The notes: generated by a model not told the origin, from the letters alone. DNA of 64,000 nucleotides from JBCAXA01 sp038749025 (GCA_038749025.1 JBCDIL010000002.1:124001-188000); one strand, 5' to 3'; positions 1-8,587 are shown, counted from the stretch's first letter. Made by a program: numbers and translations.

Positions 1-1429
1 TGCGTGCAGCTAACTCTCTATCGCTTCGAGCAATGCCGAGACGGGTGCGCTCGATTTCCGTTCGCAGTTTAATCTCTGGCGTATCGACCTGCACATTTTC
101 GAGTTCGCTAAGGGTTTTCGCGGCAGCGTCCCAATCGTCATTTGTCCTTTCGAGATGCAGTAACCACAAAAGAGCGTTAGCCAGTAGCTTCGGTTCGCCT
201 ATCTGTTTGGCAATTGCAATCGATTGACCGAAAAATTGTCGGGCACGATCAAAATCTCCGAGGACAAGGTACTCGCGACCTAGGTTGCTGAGGTTCAACG
301 CTTCCCGGTTACGGCGTTCTGTTTGTCGATTGGACCGGACGGCGTCACCGTAGTAGCGCAGCGCGGTCGCATTTTCGCCTAGCCGCGAGTACTGGAAGGC
401 AATATTGTTCTGCACGGTCCCGAGTTGGTACCAGTCGAGAAGATCTTTCCGTCTTAATACGTCAAGCAACAGCGGTAGCGCTCGATGAGACTCCCCGCGG
501 GACGAGTGAACGCCAGCTTGGAAATAGCGTACGTTCATTACCAAGGCATCGTCGTCAGCTGCTTGCGCCAGTGATAGCGCTTTCTCCAAGCAAACTTCTG
601 CCTCTTGGAGCTGGCTGTACTCAATAGCGAGAAGGCAACGGTTGTTTTGTATACGCGCTTTGAGTACCGCCGACTGTACTGCGGCAGCCGCGAGATCGTA
701 AGCTTCATTTGCAGCGTCACCCTGCTGTCGCTGCTGGTACCAGAGGCCGAGCGAATTTAGTGCAGTGGCCTGTTCGTCAGCCAACCGCAGTGCCGCGTAT
801 TGCGTGGCTGCGGCCTGTAGCTTAGTTGTTGTTGAGATCGCGTCGTCCAAGAAGAATGCGATCTCTCCTTGAGCGTGTATTGCATCCGCACGCATTCGTG
901 CAAGTATCGGTTCTTCAGCCGAGTACAGGACCCGTTCAATCCGTTGATACGCTTTCAGAGCTCTCGCACGCGCCGCATCGGTCCGTTGCGCGAAAGCGAT
1001 TGCGCCCTCTCGGCTCCATGCAGTGACAGTTGCGACCACCGCCGGCAATGAGCTCGTTGAGAGTAACTCAAGCTCGACCAAGGCCGTGGAGCTTGACCGA
1101 TTCTCGACTCGCAAGGTGAGTACCATATCGGCCGATTCGTCAGACCGTAGATACATATAATCGCTCGAGTTACCCGCGACTGGATGCGAAAATTGCGGGC
1201 CATCGGGTAGTTGAATCGTAAGGCCGATGTCTCGTCCGGAGACGCGCAGTAGATGCGAGCTGCCTACCGGTAAGTCAAAGCCGACTTCGATTTGTTCGCC
1301 GGCGACAGCAGGAACCGACGTGATACCCGGCTCACGCAAAGTAAGTGTTTCTACCGCCCCCACGTCGGTGGCCACTACGAACGTAACGGCCACGACAAAT
1401 GCTGGGCGCGCGCGCAGCGCCGCCAACAT
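1..1429 (-). CDS. Secreted TPR-repeat protein, C-terminus beyond window (possible CHAT-domain protein)
   Basis: An uninterrupted minus-strand frame of 476 codons runs from an ATG at 1429 off the left edge; an in-frame TAG lies three codons upstream, which fixes the start. Residues 1-25 form a signal peptide ending near DVGA. Residues of about 30-150 look like a beta-rich domain. From about residue 170 onward the protein is alanine- and leucine-rich helical repeat typical of TPRs, with motifs such as ALNLSNLGREYLVLGDFDRA. In gammaproteobacteria, exported proteins with this layout often end in a CHAT (caspase-like) peptidase domain, but that part is outside the window, so CHAT is an inference only. 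GC appears somewhat lower than in neighbouring genes. It is divergent from the lipoprotein gene at 1520. Confidence 0.8.
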   Translation of the reverse strand, partial: MLAALRARPAFVVAVTFVVATDVGAVETLTLREPGITSVPAVAGEQIEVGFDLPVGSSHLLRVSGRDIGLTIQLPDGPQFSHPVAGNSSDYMYLRSDESADMVLTLRVENRSSSTALVELELLSTSSLPAVVATVTAWSREGAIAFAQRTDAARARALKAYQRIERVLYSAEEPILARMRADAIHAQGEIAFFLDDAISTTTKLQAAATQYAALRLADEQATALNSLGLWYQQRQQGDAANEAYDLAAAAVQSAVLKARIQNNRCLLAIEYSQLQEAEVCLEKALSLAQAADDDALVMNVRYFQAGVHSSRGESHRALPLLLDVLRRKDLLDWYQLGTVQNNIAFQYSRLGENATALRYYGDAVRSNRQTERRNREALNLSNLGREYLVLGDFDRARQFFGQSIAIAKQIGEPKLLANALLWLLHLERTNDDWDAAAKTLSELENVQVDTPEIKLRTEIERTRLGIARSDRELAAR

Positions 1430-1519
1430 GATCCACTACCTTGTCACCATCCCCAAATTCATGTTGTCATGCGCGCCTGGTCGGGGCAACCGTAGTTGCT
1501 TGAATTCTCAGTGTTTCGT

Positions 1520-2389
1520 ATGCGCAAACCCATCACTTTTACCGCCTTGGCGCTGGTTGTTGGCTTACTAGGAGCCTGTGGCTCAGAGGATCCACCGCCG
1601 GCCGAGACGACGACGGCCACGGCGCCGGCGCCGGTTGCTGCGCAGCCGACGCCAACACCGACGGTGGATGGCAGAGCGAGCACCGGCGATATGCTGGCCT
1701 ATGCCGAAGTCGAGGGCACGTTGGCGCGCGGTTTCTTGGCGTACCCGAGTGACATGATCGAGCCGCTGCCGGCCATCATGTTGTTGCACGACTGGTTTGG
1801 CCTCGATGACAATGTCAAAGCGCTGGCCAAGGACCTGGCAGGGCAGGGCTATGTCGTGCTGGCGGTCGATCTTTTCGATGGCAAGACCGGCACATTGCCG
1901 CGAGATACGCGCGATGCCTTAGTCCGTATGTTGGAAAAACCGGAACTGACCCGTACCAACCTTGAGCAAGCGATTACGTTTGTTCGTGAGACGGTCGGTT
2001 CGCCGCGCCTCGCTATGCTCGGCTTCGGGTCGGGTGGCTTGTGGTCGCTCAATACGGCGCTAGCGACACCGGATGAGTTCCGGGCGCTGATTCTGGTACA
2101 AGGCCAGACTTTGCCCGACGCGGACCGTCTCGAAAGCTTAACGAACGTGCCGATGCTCGGCATCTACGGTGCGGCCGACCGCAGTATTCCACAGGACGCG
2201 GTTCGCGAGTTCGGCGATGCGCTCACCGATGCCGAAGTCACCCACACCATTCGCTTGTACCCAACGGCTGGCAACGCCTTCATGTTGCGGACGAGCCGCA
2301 ATTTCAGTCCCAAACAGGCTGAGTCAGCCTGGGAAGTCATTTACGAGTTCCTCGGCGAACATTTGGCCGGCGAGACACCGGTTCGCTGA
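1520..2389 (+). CDS. Dienelactone hydrolase-family lipoprotein, catalytic residues apparently lost
   Basis: A 289-residue protein beginning with a lipoprotein signal peptide (VVGLLGAC, lipidated Cys20), then a Pro/Thr/Ala-rich linker to about residue 55, then an alpha/beta-hydrolase fold of the dienelactone hydrolase family. Family landmarks are recognisable: HDWFGL at 90-95, an AVDLFDG strand and the acid-loop motif GAADRSIP with Asp220. The nucleophile elbow reads GFGSGG (168-173), where the family has G-x-C-x-G-G, and the histidine site reads TAGNAF (Asn252), where the family has AGHxF. Both the nucleophile and the base therefore appear to be replaced, which suggests a non-enzymatic role in the envelope. 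The ATG at 1520 is preferred over one 24 nt upstream because it begins the signal peptide directly. Confidence 0.8.
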   Translation: MRKPITFTALALVVGLLGACGSEDPPPAETTTATAPAPVAAQPTPTPTVDGRASTGDMLAYAEVEGTLARGFLAYPSDMIEPLPAIMLLHDWFGLDDNVKALAKDLAGQGYVVLAVDLFDGKTGTLPRDTRDALVRMLEKPELTRTNLEQAITFVRETVGSPRLAMLGFGSGGLWSLNTALATPDEFRALILVQGQTLPDADRLESLTNVPMLGIYGAADRSIPQDAVREFGDALTDAEVTHTIRLYPTAGNAFMLRTSRNFSPKQAESAWEVIYEFLGEHLAGETPVR

Positions 2390-2445
2390 ACTATCGCCGC
2401 GGCGACCGGTCCAAACCGCCACTGTTAACCAACCAGCCCACAACG

Positions 2446-2682
2446 ATGACCGCATCACTCAGAAAACTCGGCGTCTTTGCCGCCGGCTCGGTACTGCTCG
2501 TCATCGGGGCCGCGATGCTGGTTCTTCCAGGACCGGGCGTGGTGGTTATCGCTGGCGCATTAGCACTACTCAGTACCGAGTTTGCGTTCGCACGCGGACC
2601 GCTAGAGCGGGTGCGGCGCTACCTGTCGTCGTTCAGCGCCTGGCGGCGCCGTAAGGCCAGCCAGCGTCGACTCAGTAAATAA
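2446..2682 (+). CDS. PGPGW-family small membrane protein
   Basis: A 78-residue protein with two hydrophobic stretches (about residues 10-27 and 29-45) separated by the motif LPGPGVVVI, followed by a basic Arg/Lys-rich tail. This matches the putative transmembrane PGPGW family; its function is unknown. It follows the lipoprotein gene by 56 nt and may be co-transcribed with it. Its last codons overlap the end of the convergent thioredoxin-like gene by 11 nt. Confidence 0.7.
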   Translation: MTASLRKLGVFAAGSVLLVIGAAMLVLPGPGVVVIAGALALLSTEFAFARGPLERVRRYLSSFSAWRRRKASQRRLSK

Positions 2683-3508
2683 GCGTCATCATCCGGCGAC
2701 GTATCTGACCGACTCGCGGGTCCGCGGGCGTCAGAAGATCCACAAGTTTTAGCAACGCAACACGGGCTGCGTCGTCGCCAAACTTGCGATCGCTCGCCAG
2801 AAGTTCCAGCCAATGCTCGGCGGCGGCGTCGTGGTCGCCGGCGATCGCCGCTGCGACTCCGGCTTGATACAGTTCGGCTGAGCGGCTTTTCGCTGACCCG
2901 TCATCGGTCGAGTCGGATGCCGCTGAGGCTAGCCAGTGGGCTGCGCTTACCTGGACGGCTCCATCGCTTCTCGCATCGTCTTCGGACAGTCCCGCGAGCA
3001 TCTCGGCGGCCGTATCCAAACGACCCTCAACGATGTGAATTTTGGCCAGCGCGAGCTTCGCCTCAAGATTGCCTGGGTCGTCCGCGAGTACCGCTTCGAG
3101 GCGAGCGATTGATGCGTCGCCGCCGCCGCCTTGCAGAGCGTCTGAGACGGCCTCATTGGCGGGCGGGGCGGATTCATTGACGGCACCAACATGCTGCTCG
3201 ATAACGGCTCGAATATTGGCCTCCGGTTGGGCACCAACGATCTGTTCGACAGGCTGACCGTTCACGAACAACAGCATCGTTGGCAAGCTGCGAATACCGG
3301 CCATACCTGCCAGCTGCTGTTGCTCGTCGACATTCACTTTCACGATCGAGAGTTGCTCGGCATAGTCGGCGGCGAGCTTGTCGAGTACGGGTGCCAACGC
3401 ATGACAGGGTCCACACCAGTCCGCCCAGAAATCGACGAGCACCGGAACGGTCGCGTCTAGCACTTCGGCTTGGAAGTTGGCTTCGGTTACTGCGGTTAAC
3501 TGACTCAT
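2672..3508 (-). CDS. Thioredoxin-TPR protein, YbbN/CnoX-like co-chaperone
   Basis: A 278-residue protein. Residues 1-110 are a thioredoxin domain with the active site WCGPC (Cys32, Cys35) and the cis-proline loop SLPTMLLF. Residues of about 125-278 are TPR-like helices (ARLEAVLADDPGNLEAKLAL). This is the YbbN/CnoX architecture, in which a thioredoxin fold linked to TPRs protects or hands over clients to GroEL in the cytoplasm. E. coli CnoX lacks the first active-site cysteine, whereas the complete CGPC here predicts true redox activity. There is no signal peptide. The ATG at 3508 is the natural start for the domain. Confidence 0.85.
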   Translation of the reverse strand: MSQLTAVTEANFQAEVLDATVPVLVDFWADWCGPCHALAPVLDKLAADYAEQLSIVKVNVDEQQQLAGMAGIRSLPTMLLFVNGQPVEQIVGAQPEANIRAVIEQHVGAVNESAPPANEAVSDALQGGGGDASIARLEAVLADDPGNLEAKLALAKIHIVEGRLDTAAEMLAGLSEDDARSDGAVQVSAAHWLASAASDSTDDGSAKSRSAELYQAGVAAAIAGDHDAAAEHWLELLASDRKFGDDAARVALLKLVDLLTPADPRVGQIRRRMMTLIY

Positions 3509-3817
3509 CGTGGATCAACTCTCGGCGACGGACTGCGGACCTTGCCAAACCGACGCAAAAAAATGAAGGGCTAAAGAGTTGAGCCGGCGGGCGGGTCCCG
3601 CCGGCTCCAAGAGACTGCGACATGGCGTCGCAGCTGGGTGCTTGCCTTGGGGGGAGTGTGCAAGCGCCCGGGGCGACCGAGTCGAGGGGGGATCGTCTCG
3701 GTGCCTTGCCAGCGTTGTTGTCTCAATGGGGCGGCGCTGGCGGCCACCCGGTACCATCTCGACCGAGCTGCCCTCGAGGGGGGAGTTCAGGCAGTTCGTA
3801 GGAACGGTACGGTGTTA
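3509..3817. other. Gene-poor interval with one strong hairpin
   Basis: About 310 bases between two minus-strand genes. The short open frames here have no recognisable protein character. The only clear structure is the perfect inverted repeat at 3581-3607, listed separately; G-tracts occur near 3650 and 3694. The interval probably carries the promoter and 5' leader of the thioredoxin-like gene that starts at 3508. Confidence 0.5.
3581..3607 (-). terminator. Perfect 11-bp inverted repeat, possible terminator or leader hairpin
   Basis: GAGCCGGCGGG (3581-3591) pairs exactly with CCCGCCGGCTC (3597-3607) around a 5-nt loop. Read on the minus strand, a run of seven T follows about 18 nt later (near 3557-3563), which is farther than in a textbook intrinsic terminator. 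It could end transcription from the small secreted-protein gene upstream or be a stable leader hairpin of the thioredoxin-like gene. Confidence 0.45.
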
Positions 3818-4111
3818 CTAGCTTTCGTCCTTCGCGGCAGCCGCGAGGTCGACGTTGGCGGCCAACTCAGCCAGTACGGCTGCGTTGTCGGCTTTAATCG
3901 CCTTGCGAGCGTTCTCTAGCGCGGTTTCGTTTAGTTCGGCAGCGATGTCCTTAGGCGCCGTTTGTGTGTCCAAAGCCACGGCAACAACCGTGATTTCCGA
4001 TAGCAACAATTTGTCGGCACTGGCGACCGCTGGTGAACCCAAAACGACAACGGCAGCGATTAGCGCGGCGAAACGGCGCGCGAGTCGGCGGATGTTACGT
4101 GTGGTGTTCAT
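3818..4111 (-). CDS. Small secreted protein, function unknown
   Basis: 97 residues from the ATG at 4111, which has a GAGAG ribosome-binding site 7-8 nt upstream; a longer frame to 4162 adds 17 residues without export character. Residues 1-32 form a signal peptide with a twin basic N-region and a core AALIAAVVVLGSPAVASA. The mature part, of about 65 residues, is alanine-rich, mildly acidic and probably helical, with no cysteines. I recognise no family. It is divergent from the sigma-54 activator gene and shares its intergenic region with the palindromes at 4233-4282. Confidence 0.65.
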   Translation of the reverse strand: MNTTRNIRRLARRFAALIAAVVVLGSPAVASADKLLLSEITVVAVALDTQTAPKDIAAELNETALENARKAIKADNAAVLAELAANVDLAAAAKDES

Positions 4112-4232
4112 GATCAAACTCTCGTCAGGTTGTGCGCAGGGAGCCCATCTCCTTGCACGCATAGTTACTAAGCATTAAGCGTGCCAACTTTTTAGGTGAT
4201 TAAAATCAATGATTTGCAGTCAGCCGGATGTC

Positions 4233-4282
4233 ACGGATTTTCGTAATTAACGGAAAACCGTAACCTATTGACGGAATTCCGT
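4233..4282. promoter_or_regulatory. Three palindromic sites (ACGG-N4-CCGT) ahead of the sigma-54 activator
   Basis: Three related palindromes lie in tandem: ACGGATTTTCGT (4233-4244, one mismatch), ACGGAAAACCGT (4250-4261) and ACGGAATTCCGT (4271-4282, perfect). Starts are 17 and 21 bp apart, close to two helical turns for the second pair. They sit immediately upstream of the activator start at 4294 and also upstream of the divergent secreted-protein gene. The likely role is an operator for the adjacent Fis-type HTH regulator, that is autoregulation; this is inferred from position and symmetry only. Confidence 0.55.
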
Positions 4283-4287
4283 ATACT
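4282..4287 (+). promoter_or_regulatory. Candidate -10 box TATACT, possibly giving a leaderless mRNA
   Basis: TATACT lies just downstream of the perfect palindrome and 6 nt before the ATG at 4294. A transcript starting the usual 6-8 nt after a -10 box would begin at or next to the start codon. No convincing -35 box is seen at 17 bp spacing, and no strong ribosome-binding site precedes the ATG. Confidence 0.3.
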
Positions 4288-4293
4288 GAGCAG

Positions 4294-6138
4294 ATGGCAG
4301 ATAACGACATCTTCGCGTGGATGTTCCAACGCTCGCCGATACTGGCTGCTTTGTTCGACCCGCTCGGCCGTTTTCGTAATGTCAGCGACGCCCTCGCGGC
4401 CCGGCTCGGTTACATCGAGGAGGAGCTAATCGGCCGCGACCCCGGTGAGTTCATGACGCCAGAATCGCGCAGCCGCCTCGACGATGAGCTACTGCCGAAG
4501 CTGCGTCGGCTCGGTCATGTGCGCAATCAGGCCATCGATTTCGTTACGGCGAGCGGCGCAACGGTGCCGGTTTTGGCGAGCGCGTTAACCGAGTACAACC
4601 AGCGCGGCGCGATGCTCAGAACCGCGGCGGTGTATTTGGAAATCGGCGATATCGAGCGCATCGAACGCAAGTATCGGCGGCTGTATCGGGAAACCCCAGC
4701 CATGTTGCATACGGTCGACGAGCAAAACAACATCACGGCCGTCAGTGACCACTGGCTACAAAAACTTGGTTATGCGCACCGTAACGATGTCCTCGGTCGG
4801 CCGATCAGTGATTTCATCGCTGCGGAAGATCGCGCGCAGGTATCGCCCAGCCAAGTCCGAAAACTGTTAGCGAGCGGGAACGAAATCAATGTGTCGCGGC
4901 GAATGCTTCGCAAAGATGGGACTGAACTCGACGTCGTGGTCTCATCGATTCGCGAGAGTGGTGAGGGCGACAATAAGACTCGGGTGCTGGTCGCGTCGAA
5001 AGACATGACCGCGCGTAACCGCACGGAACGCGCACTGCGCGATGCACTGGACGAAAATGCCCGGCTGCGAGAAGCACTCGAGCGCGAGCGCGATTACTTG
5101 CGTGAAGAAGTCAAAGTGGCGATGAATTTCGGGCGCATCGTCGGTACCAGTCCCGCTTTGCAAGCGATGCTGCAACAACTGGAGGCGGTTGCTGAGACGC
5201 CGGCCAGTGTTCTCATTCTTGGCGAATCGGGCGTTGGTAAGGAATTGATCGCGCACGCGCTACATACTCGTGGTCCGCGCGCCGACCGACCGTTCGTCAA
5301 GGTGAATTGTGCATCGGTGCCTTCGGAGTTATTCGAGAGCGAGTTCTTCGGTCACGTTAAAGGCGCATTTACGGGTGCAGTCCGCGATCGGGTCGGCCGT
5401 TTCCAATTGGCGAACGAGGGCACGATATTTCTTGATGAAGTCGGTGAAATTCCCGTTGAGCTTCAGGGCAAATTGCTGCGTGTCCTGCAAGAGCAGGAGT
5501 TCGAGCGAGTCGGTGAAGACGTGACCCGCCGTGTCGATGTCCGTGTGATCGCCGCAACCAATCGTAACCTCGAGGAAGAAGTCGCTGCGGGCAGGTTTCG
5601 CGAAGACCTCTACTATCGTCTAAGCGTGTTCCCGATCCACGCACCACCGTTGCGCGAGCGCGGTGACGACGTCGTACAACTGGCGCAGCATTTCCTCGAT
5701 CGTACCTGCCGCGACTTCGGCCGCGAACCGCTGGCATTGAGTCAGCGCGACATTCACGCCATTCGTCAATACGACTGGCCCGGCAACGTTCGCGAGCTGA
5801 AGAACGTCATTGAACGTGCGGTCATCTTGTCCAAAGGCGATGTGTTGCGACTCGACTTATCGGCGCCGCAGTTCGCGATCGCGGCCTCTGAGCGGCCGGT
5901 AGTCGACACTGTGGCCGATACCGCTGCCGCGGCGCCCGGCGCGTCGACGAGCTTTAGAACCGAAGCTGAGATGAAAGCACTGGCGCGCACAAACCTCATC
6001 GCCGCACTCGAGGCGTCTGATTGGCGGGTGTCCGGCAAGGGCGGAGCGGCGGCTTTGCTCGGCATTCGGCCGACGACACTCAGTGACCGTATCCGCTCAA
6101 TGCAGATTCGCCGTCCCTCCGCTAAGTCCGACAATTAG
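4294..6138 (+). CDS. PAS-domain sigma-54-dependent transcriptional activator (Fis family)
   Basis: A 614-residue enhancer-binding protein. Two PAS sensor domains occupy about 1-115 and 125-240, then a short coiled coil, then the AAA+ domain: Walker A GESGVGKE at about 310, the sigma-54 contact loop GAFTGA at about 357 and Walker B FLDEVGE at about 379. A C-terminal Fis-type helix-turn-helix lies near 575-610 (GAAALLGIRPTTLSDRI). It should remodel sigma-54 RNA polymerase in response to a PAS-sensed signal; no receiver domain is present. Target genes are not evident nearby, as I saw no -24/-12 promoter in the flanks. Its stop overlaps the convergent DUF3187 gene. Confidence 0.92.
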   Translation: MADNDIFAWMFQRSPILAALFDPLGRFRNVSDALAARLGYIEEELIGRDPGEFMTPESRSRLDDELLPKLRRLGHVRNQAIDFVTASGATVPVLASALTEYNQRGAMLRTAAVYLEIGDIERIERKYRRLYRETPAMLHTVDEQNNITAVSDHWLQKLGYAHRNDVLGRPISDFIAAEDRAQVSPSQVRKLLASGNEINVSRRMLRKDGTELDVVVSSIRESGEGDNKTRVLVASKDMTARNRTERALRDALDENARLREALERERDYLREEVKVAMNFGRIVGTSPALQAMLQQLEAVAETPASVLILGESGVGKELIAHALHTRGPRADRPFVKVNCASVPSELFESEFFGHVKGAFTGAVRDRVGRFQLANEGTIFLDEVGEIPVELQGKLLRVLQEQEFERVGEDVTRRVDVRVIAATNRNLEEEVAAGRFREDLYYRLSVFPIHAPPLRERGDDVVQLAQHFLDRTCRDFGREPLALSQRDIHAIRQYDWPGNVRELKNVIERAVILSKGDVLRLDLSAPQFAIAASERPVVDTVADTAAAAPGASTSFRTEAEMKALARTNLIAALEASDWRVSGKGGAAALLGIRPTTLSDRIRSMQIRRPSAKSDN

Positions 6139-7103
6139 CGTATCGACCGACCGAGGCTGATACGAAACACGACGTCGGGCTGCGAGTCGACATTTAGGTC
6201 CTCGCTAACGCCAATGCGCAGCTGCTGCTCTCCCCAGGCTTGCCAGCCGAACCAGGCGTCTAGGCCGATGGCGGGGTCGCCCACTTCACGCAATTCCGAG
6301 CGCACCAGTCGCTCGCGCGCGCGTACTCGCGCGCCAACTTCAAGTGTCTCGCGCGGCAGCCAACGCAGTGTTGTCGTTGCGCTCAGCACGCGCGATTCTG
6401 TTGGTAAAGCGGCGATGTCGCTGGAACCGAGCGCCGTTAGCGCGGCTGTGGCGTTAAGTCGCCAACGGTTCGAGCCGAACAACCGTAATGATTCGGCGCG
6501 CACACCGAGCGTCACATCGGTCCCCCCGCTGCCGGTTAGCCGGTCGGGGTCGCCGGTCGGCACCTTAACGACGGCGCCCACTGACAATCGCCACTGTTCC
6601 GTCGTGATGAGGCCGCGACTCGCGTGCAGGCGAACATCGCCGATGCCTTGGGTCGCTTGGTCGCGGGCAATGATGGCCACGTTGTTACGGGTCCAATCGA
6701 ATAGCAGTTCATTTTGCGGTCGCCGATCGCGGTTGCCATTCGGAAGCCCGAACAGGTCATGCCAACCCTCGATCGTGCCATCGAGAAAACCACTGTTGTG
6801 GGTCAGCACAGGCGCCGTAACGCCCAACGTCCATTGATCGATGTCGCGAAACCAGCTGATGTCGGCACGGACCGTCTCGCCGTCGAACAGTAAGGTCTCG
6901 GCGAGGCCGATGTTGTCGGTCGAATGATTGGCTAGCGACAAGCAAGCCGACAAACCGGCGCTCGGTACAGGGTCGAGCCCGACCGCGAATAACCCGGCCA
7001 CTGGCCCTAACTCGGTGCCGCAAACGGCGACTGCCGGTCGCGCAATACAACAAACGATTGCAATAGCGGTTGTTCGAGCAAAGGCGTTCAATGCAAACTC
7101 CAA
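6135..7103 (-). CDS. DUF3187-family outer membrane protein
   Basis: 322 residues starting with a signal peptide (core TTAIAIVCCIARPAVAVC, residues 11-28). The mature part is rich in alternating polar and hydrophobic strands and ends in an aromatic/Arg-rich strand, as expected for a beta-barrel. The block EGWHDLFGLPNGNRDRRP is the hallmark stretch of DUF3187 proteins. Function unknown; an outer-membrane location is inferred. It ends tail to tail with the sigma-54 activator (4-nt overlap) and starts 33 nt from the divergent dacB. Confidence 0.75.
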   Translation of the reverse strand: MEFALNAFARTTAIAIVCCIARPAVAVCGTELGPVAGLFAVGLDPVPSAGLSACLSLANHSTDNIGLAETLLFDGETVRADISWFRDIDQWTLGVTAPVLTHNSGFLDGTIEGWHDLFGLPNGNRDRRPQNELLFDWTRNNVAIIARDQATQGIGDVRLHASRGLITTEQWRLSVGAVVKVPTGDPDRLTGSGGTDVTLGVRAESLRLFGSNRWRLNATAALTALGSSDIAALPTESRVLSATTTLRWLPRETLEVGARVRARERLVRSELREVGDPAIGLDAWFGWQAWGEQQLRIGVSEDLNVDSQPDVVFRISLGRSIR

Positions 7104-7136
7104 GACGACGACAATCGAGCTAACTCCAGCGAGCCC

Positions 7137-8576
7137 ATGGTGCCACCGACATATAAAATCTTCATTGCAACCGTTGGCTTGTTCGCCGCGGCGACCGCCA
7201 CAGCGAACGACGTCCTGCCGACACAGGTTGCCAGCACATTACAACGCTTCAAGCTGCCGCCTGCGACGCTCAGTGTCACGATTAAAGACTTGGAGAGCGG
7301 CGAGGTCGTTCTCGATATTCGCGGCGACGAACCGCGTAACCCGGCATCAACGATGAAGCTCGTGACCGGATTGGCATCGCTGGAGCGCCTCGGGCCCGCC
7401 TACCGTTGGAAGACGCGCTTGTTCGCCGATGGCGTCACAGACGATGGACGAGTCGACGGCAACGTCGTGTTGGTCGGCGGCGGTGATCCGTATTTGGTCG
7501 AAGAACGGCTATACCGTTGGATTCGCGACCTACGGGTGCGTGGCCTTGAATCGGTTAGCGGCGATCTCGTCATCGACGATTCGCTGTTTGAGACACCGCC
7601 CGAGGATCGAGGTGCGTTTGATAACGAGCCGTTCCGCGTCTACAACGCGTTGCCGTCCGCGGTACTCGCCAATTTCAATGCCGTACGGTTTCTGTTTTCG
7701 CCGGCCGAGAATGCGTTGGTCAAGGTGCTGGCTGATCCGAACCTCGACGAGCTGCGCGTTCGTAATAATCTGCGCAGTATCGACGGCCGCTGCCGCGGTT
7801 ATCGTCGCGGTATTGCGGCCAGCGAACACCCGGATGTCGACATCGTGTTTAGTGGCCGATTTCCGAACCGCTGTCGGCGCTACGGCTTCACCCGTTCGGT
7901 GATGCCGCCATGGCGTTACGCCGGTAGCCTGTTTCGGTGGGTCTTCGAGTCTATTGGCGGCACCATCGACGGACGTATCGTTCGCGGTAGCGTCTCCGAG
8001 AACGCCGAGTTGATTGGCGAGTTCGAGTCGCTGTCGCTGGCTGAAATCGTTCGCTTGATGAACAAACACTCAAGCAACCTCATCGCTCGCCAGTTACTGC
8101 TGACAATGGCTGTCGAGGCCGGCGCGTCGCCCGCGAACGAATCAGCAGGTGTCGCTGAGATCGCGCACTGGCTTGACGAAGCCGACTTCGAGTGGCCTGA
8201 ATTCGTCATGGAGAACGGCGCCGGTCGTTCGCGAGTGGCCCGAATCACCACCCAGCACTTGGTCGAGCTCATCGACTACGGCTGGCGCAGTCGCGTCATG
8301 CCCGAGTTCGTCGCGTCAATGGCGCTATACGGTGCCGATGGCACGCTCGCCGAGCGCGAGGATTTTCCCTCGCTGCGCGGGCGGGCTCATCTGAAGACGG
8401 GCAGTCTCGATCATGTCACCGCGCTCGCCGGCGTTTTCCACGCGGCAAACGGCCGTCGATTTGCGCTGGCGATCGCCCAAAACGCCGAAAACGCTCACCG
8501 GGGCGGTGGCCAGGCGGTCCAGGATCGGTTGTTGGAGTGGCTTAGTTCACAGAATCCGCCACCGTCAGCCAGGTAA
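7137..8576 (+). CDS. dacB: D-alanyl-D-alanine carboxypeptidase/endopeptidase (PBP4)
   Basis: 479 residues with an N-terminal signal peptide (core FIATVGLFAAATATA). The three penicillin-binding motifs are complete: S-T-M-K with the nucleophile Ser71, S-S-N at 312-314 and K-T-G at 420-422. The roughly 200-residue insertion between the first two motifs is the class C (peptidase family S13) hallmark of PBP4. It trims or cleaves peptidoglycan cross-links in the periplasm. The length matches E. coli DacB (477). The SH3-protein gene follows after 11 nt, suggesting a two-gene envelope operon. Confidence 0.93.
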   Translation: MVPPTYKIFIATVGLFAAATATANDVLPTQVASTLQRFKLPPATLSVTIKDLESGEVVLDIRGDEPRNPASTMKLVTGLASLERLGPAYRWKTRLFADGVTDDGRVDGNVVLVGGGDPYLVEERLYRWIRDLRVRGLESVSGDLVIDDSLFETPPEDRGAFDNEPFRVYNALPSAVLANFNAVRFLFSPAENALVKVLADPNLDELRVRNNLRSIDGRCRGYRRGIAASEHPDVDIVFSGRFPNRCRRYGFTRSVMPPWRYAGSLFRWVFESIGGTIDGRIVRGSVSENAELIGEFESLSLAEIVRLMNKHSSNLIARQLLLTMAVEAGASPANESAGVAEIAHWLDEADFEWPEFVMENGAGRSRVARITTQHLVELIDYGWRSRVMPEFVASMALYGADGTLAEREDFPSLRGRAHLKTGSLDHVTALAGVFHAANGRRFALAIAQNAENAHRGGGQAVQDRLLEWLSSQNPPPSAR

Positions 8577-8587
8577 ACTCCGGCCTT

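Noticed and set aside
1227..1571. Plus-strand open frame of 114 codons near the left end
   Set aside because: It runs opposite the secreted TPR protein and into the lipoprotein start; no features of its own.
4268..4287. TTGACG and TATACT as a standard sigma-70 promoter before the sigma-54 activator
   Set aside because: Spacing between the boxes is only about 8-9 bp, far too short; only the -10 candidate was kept.
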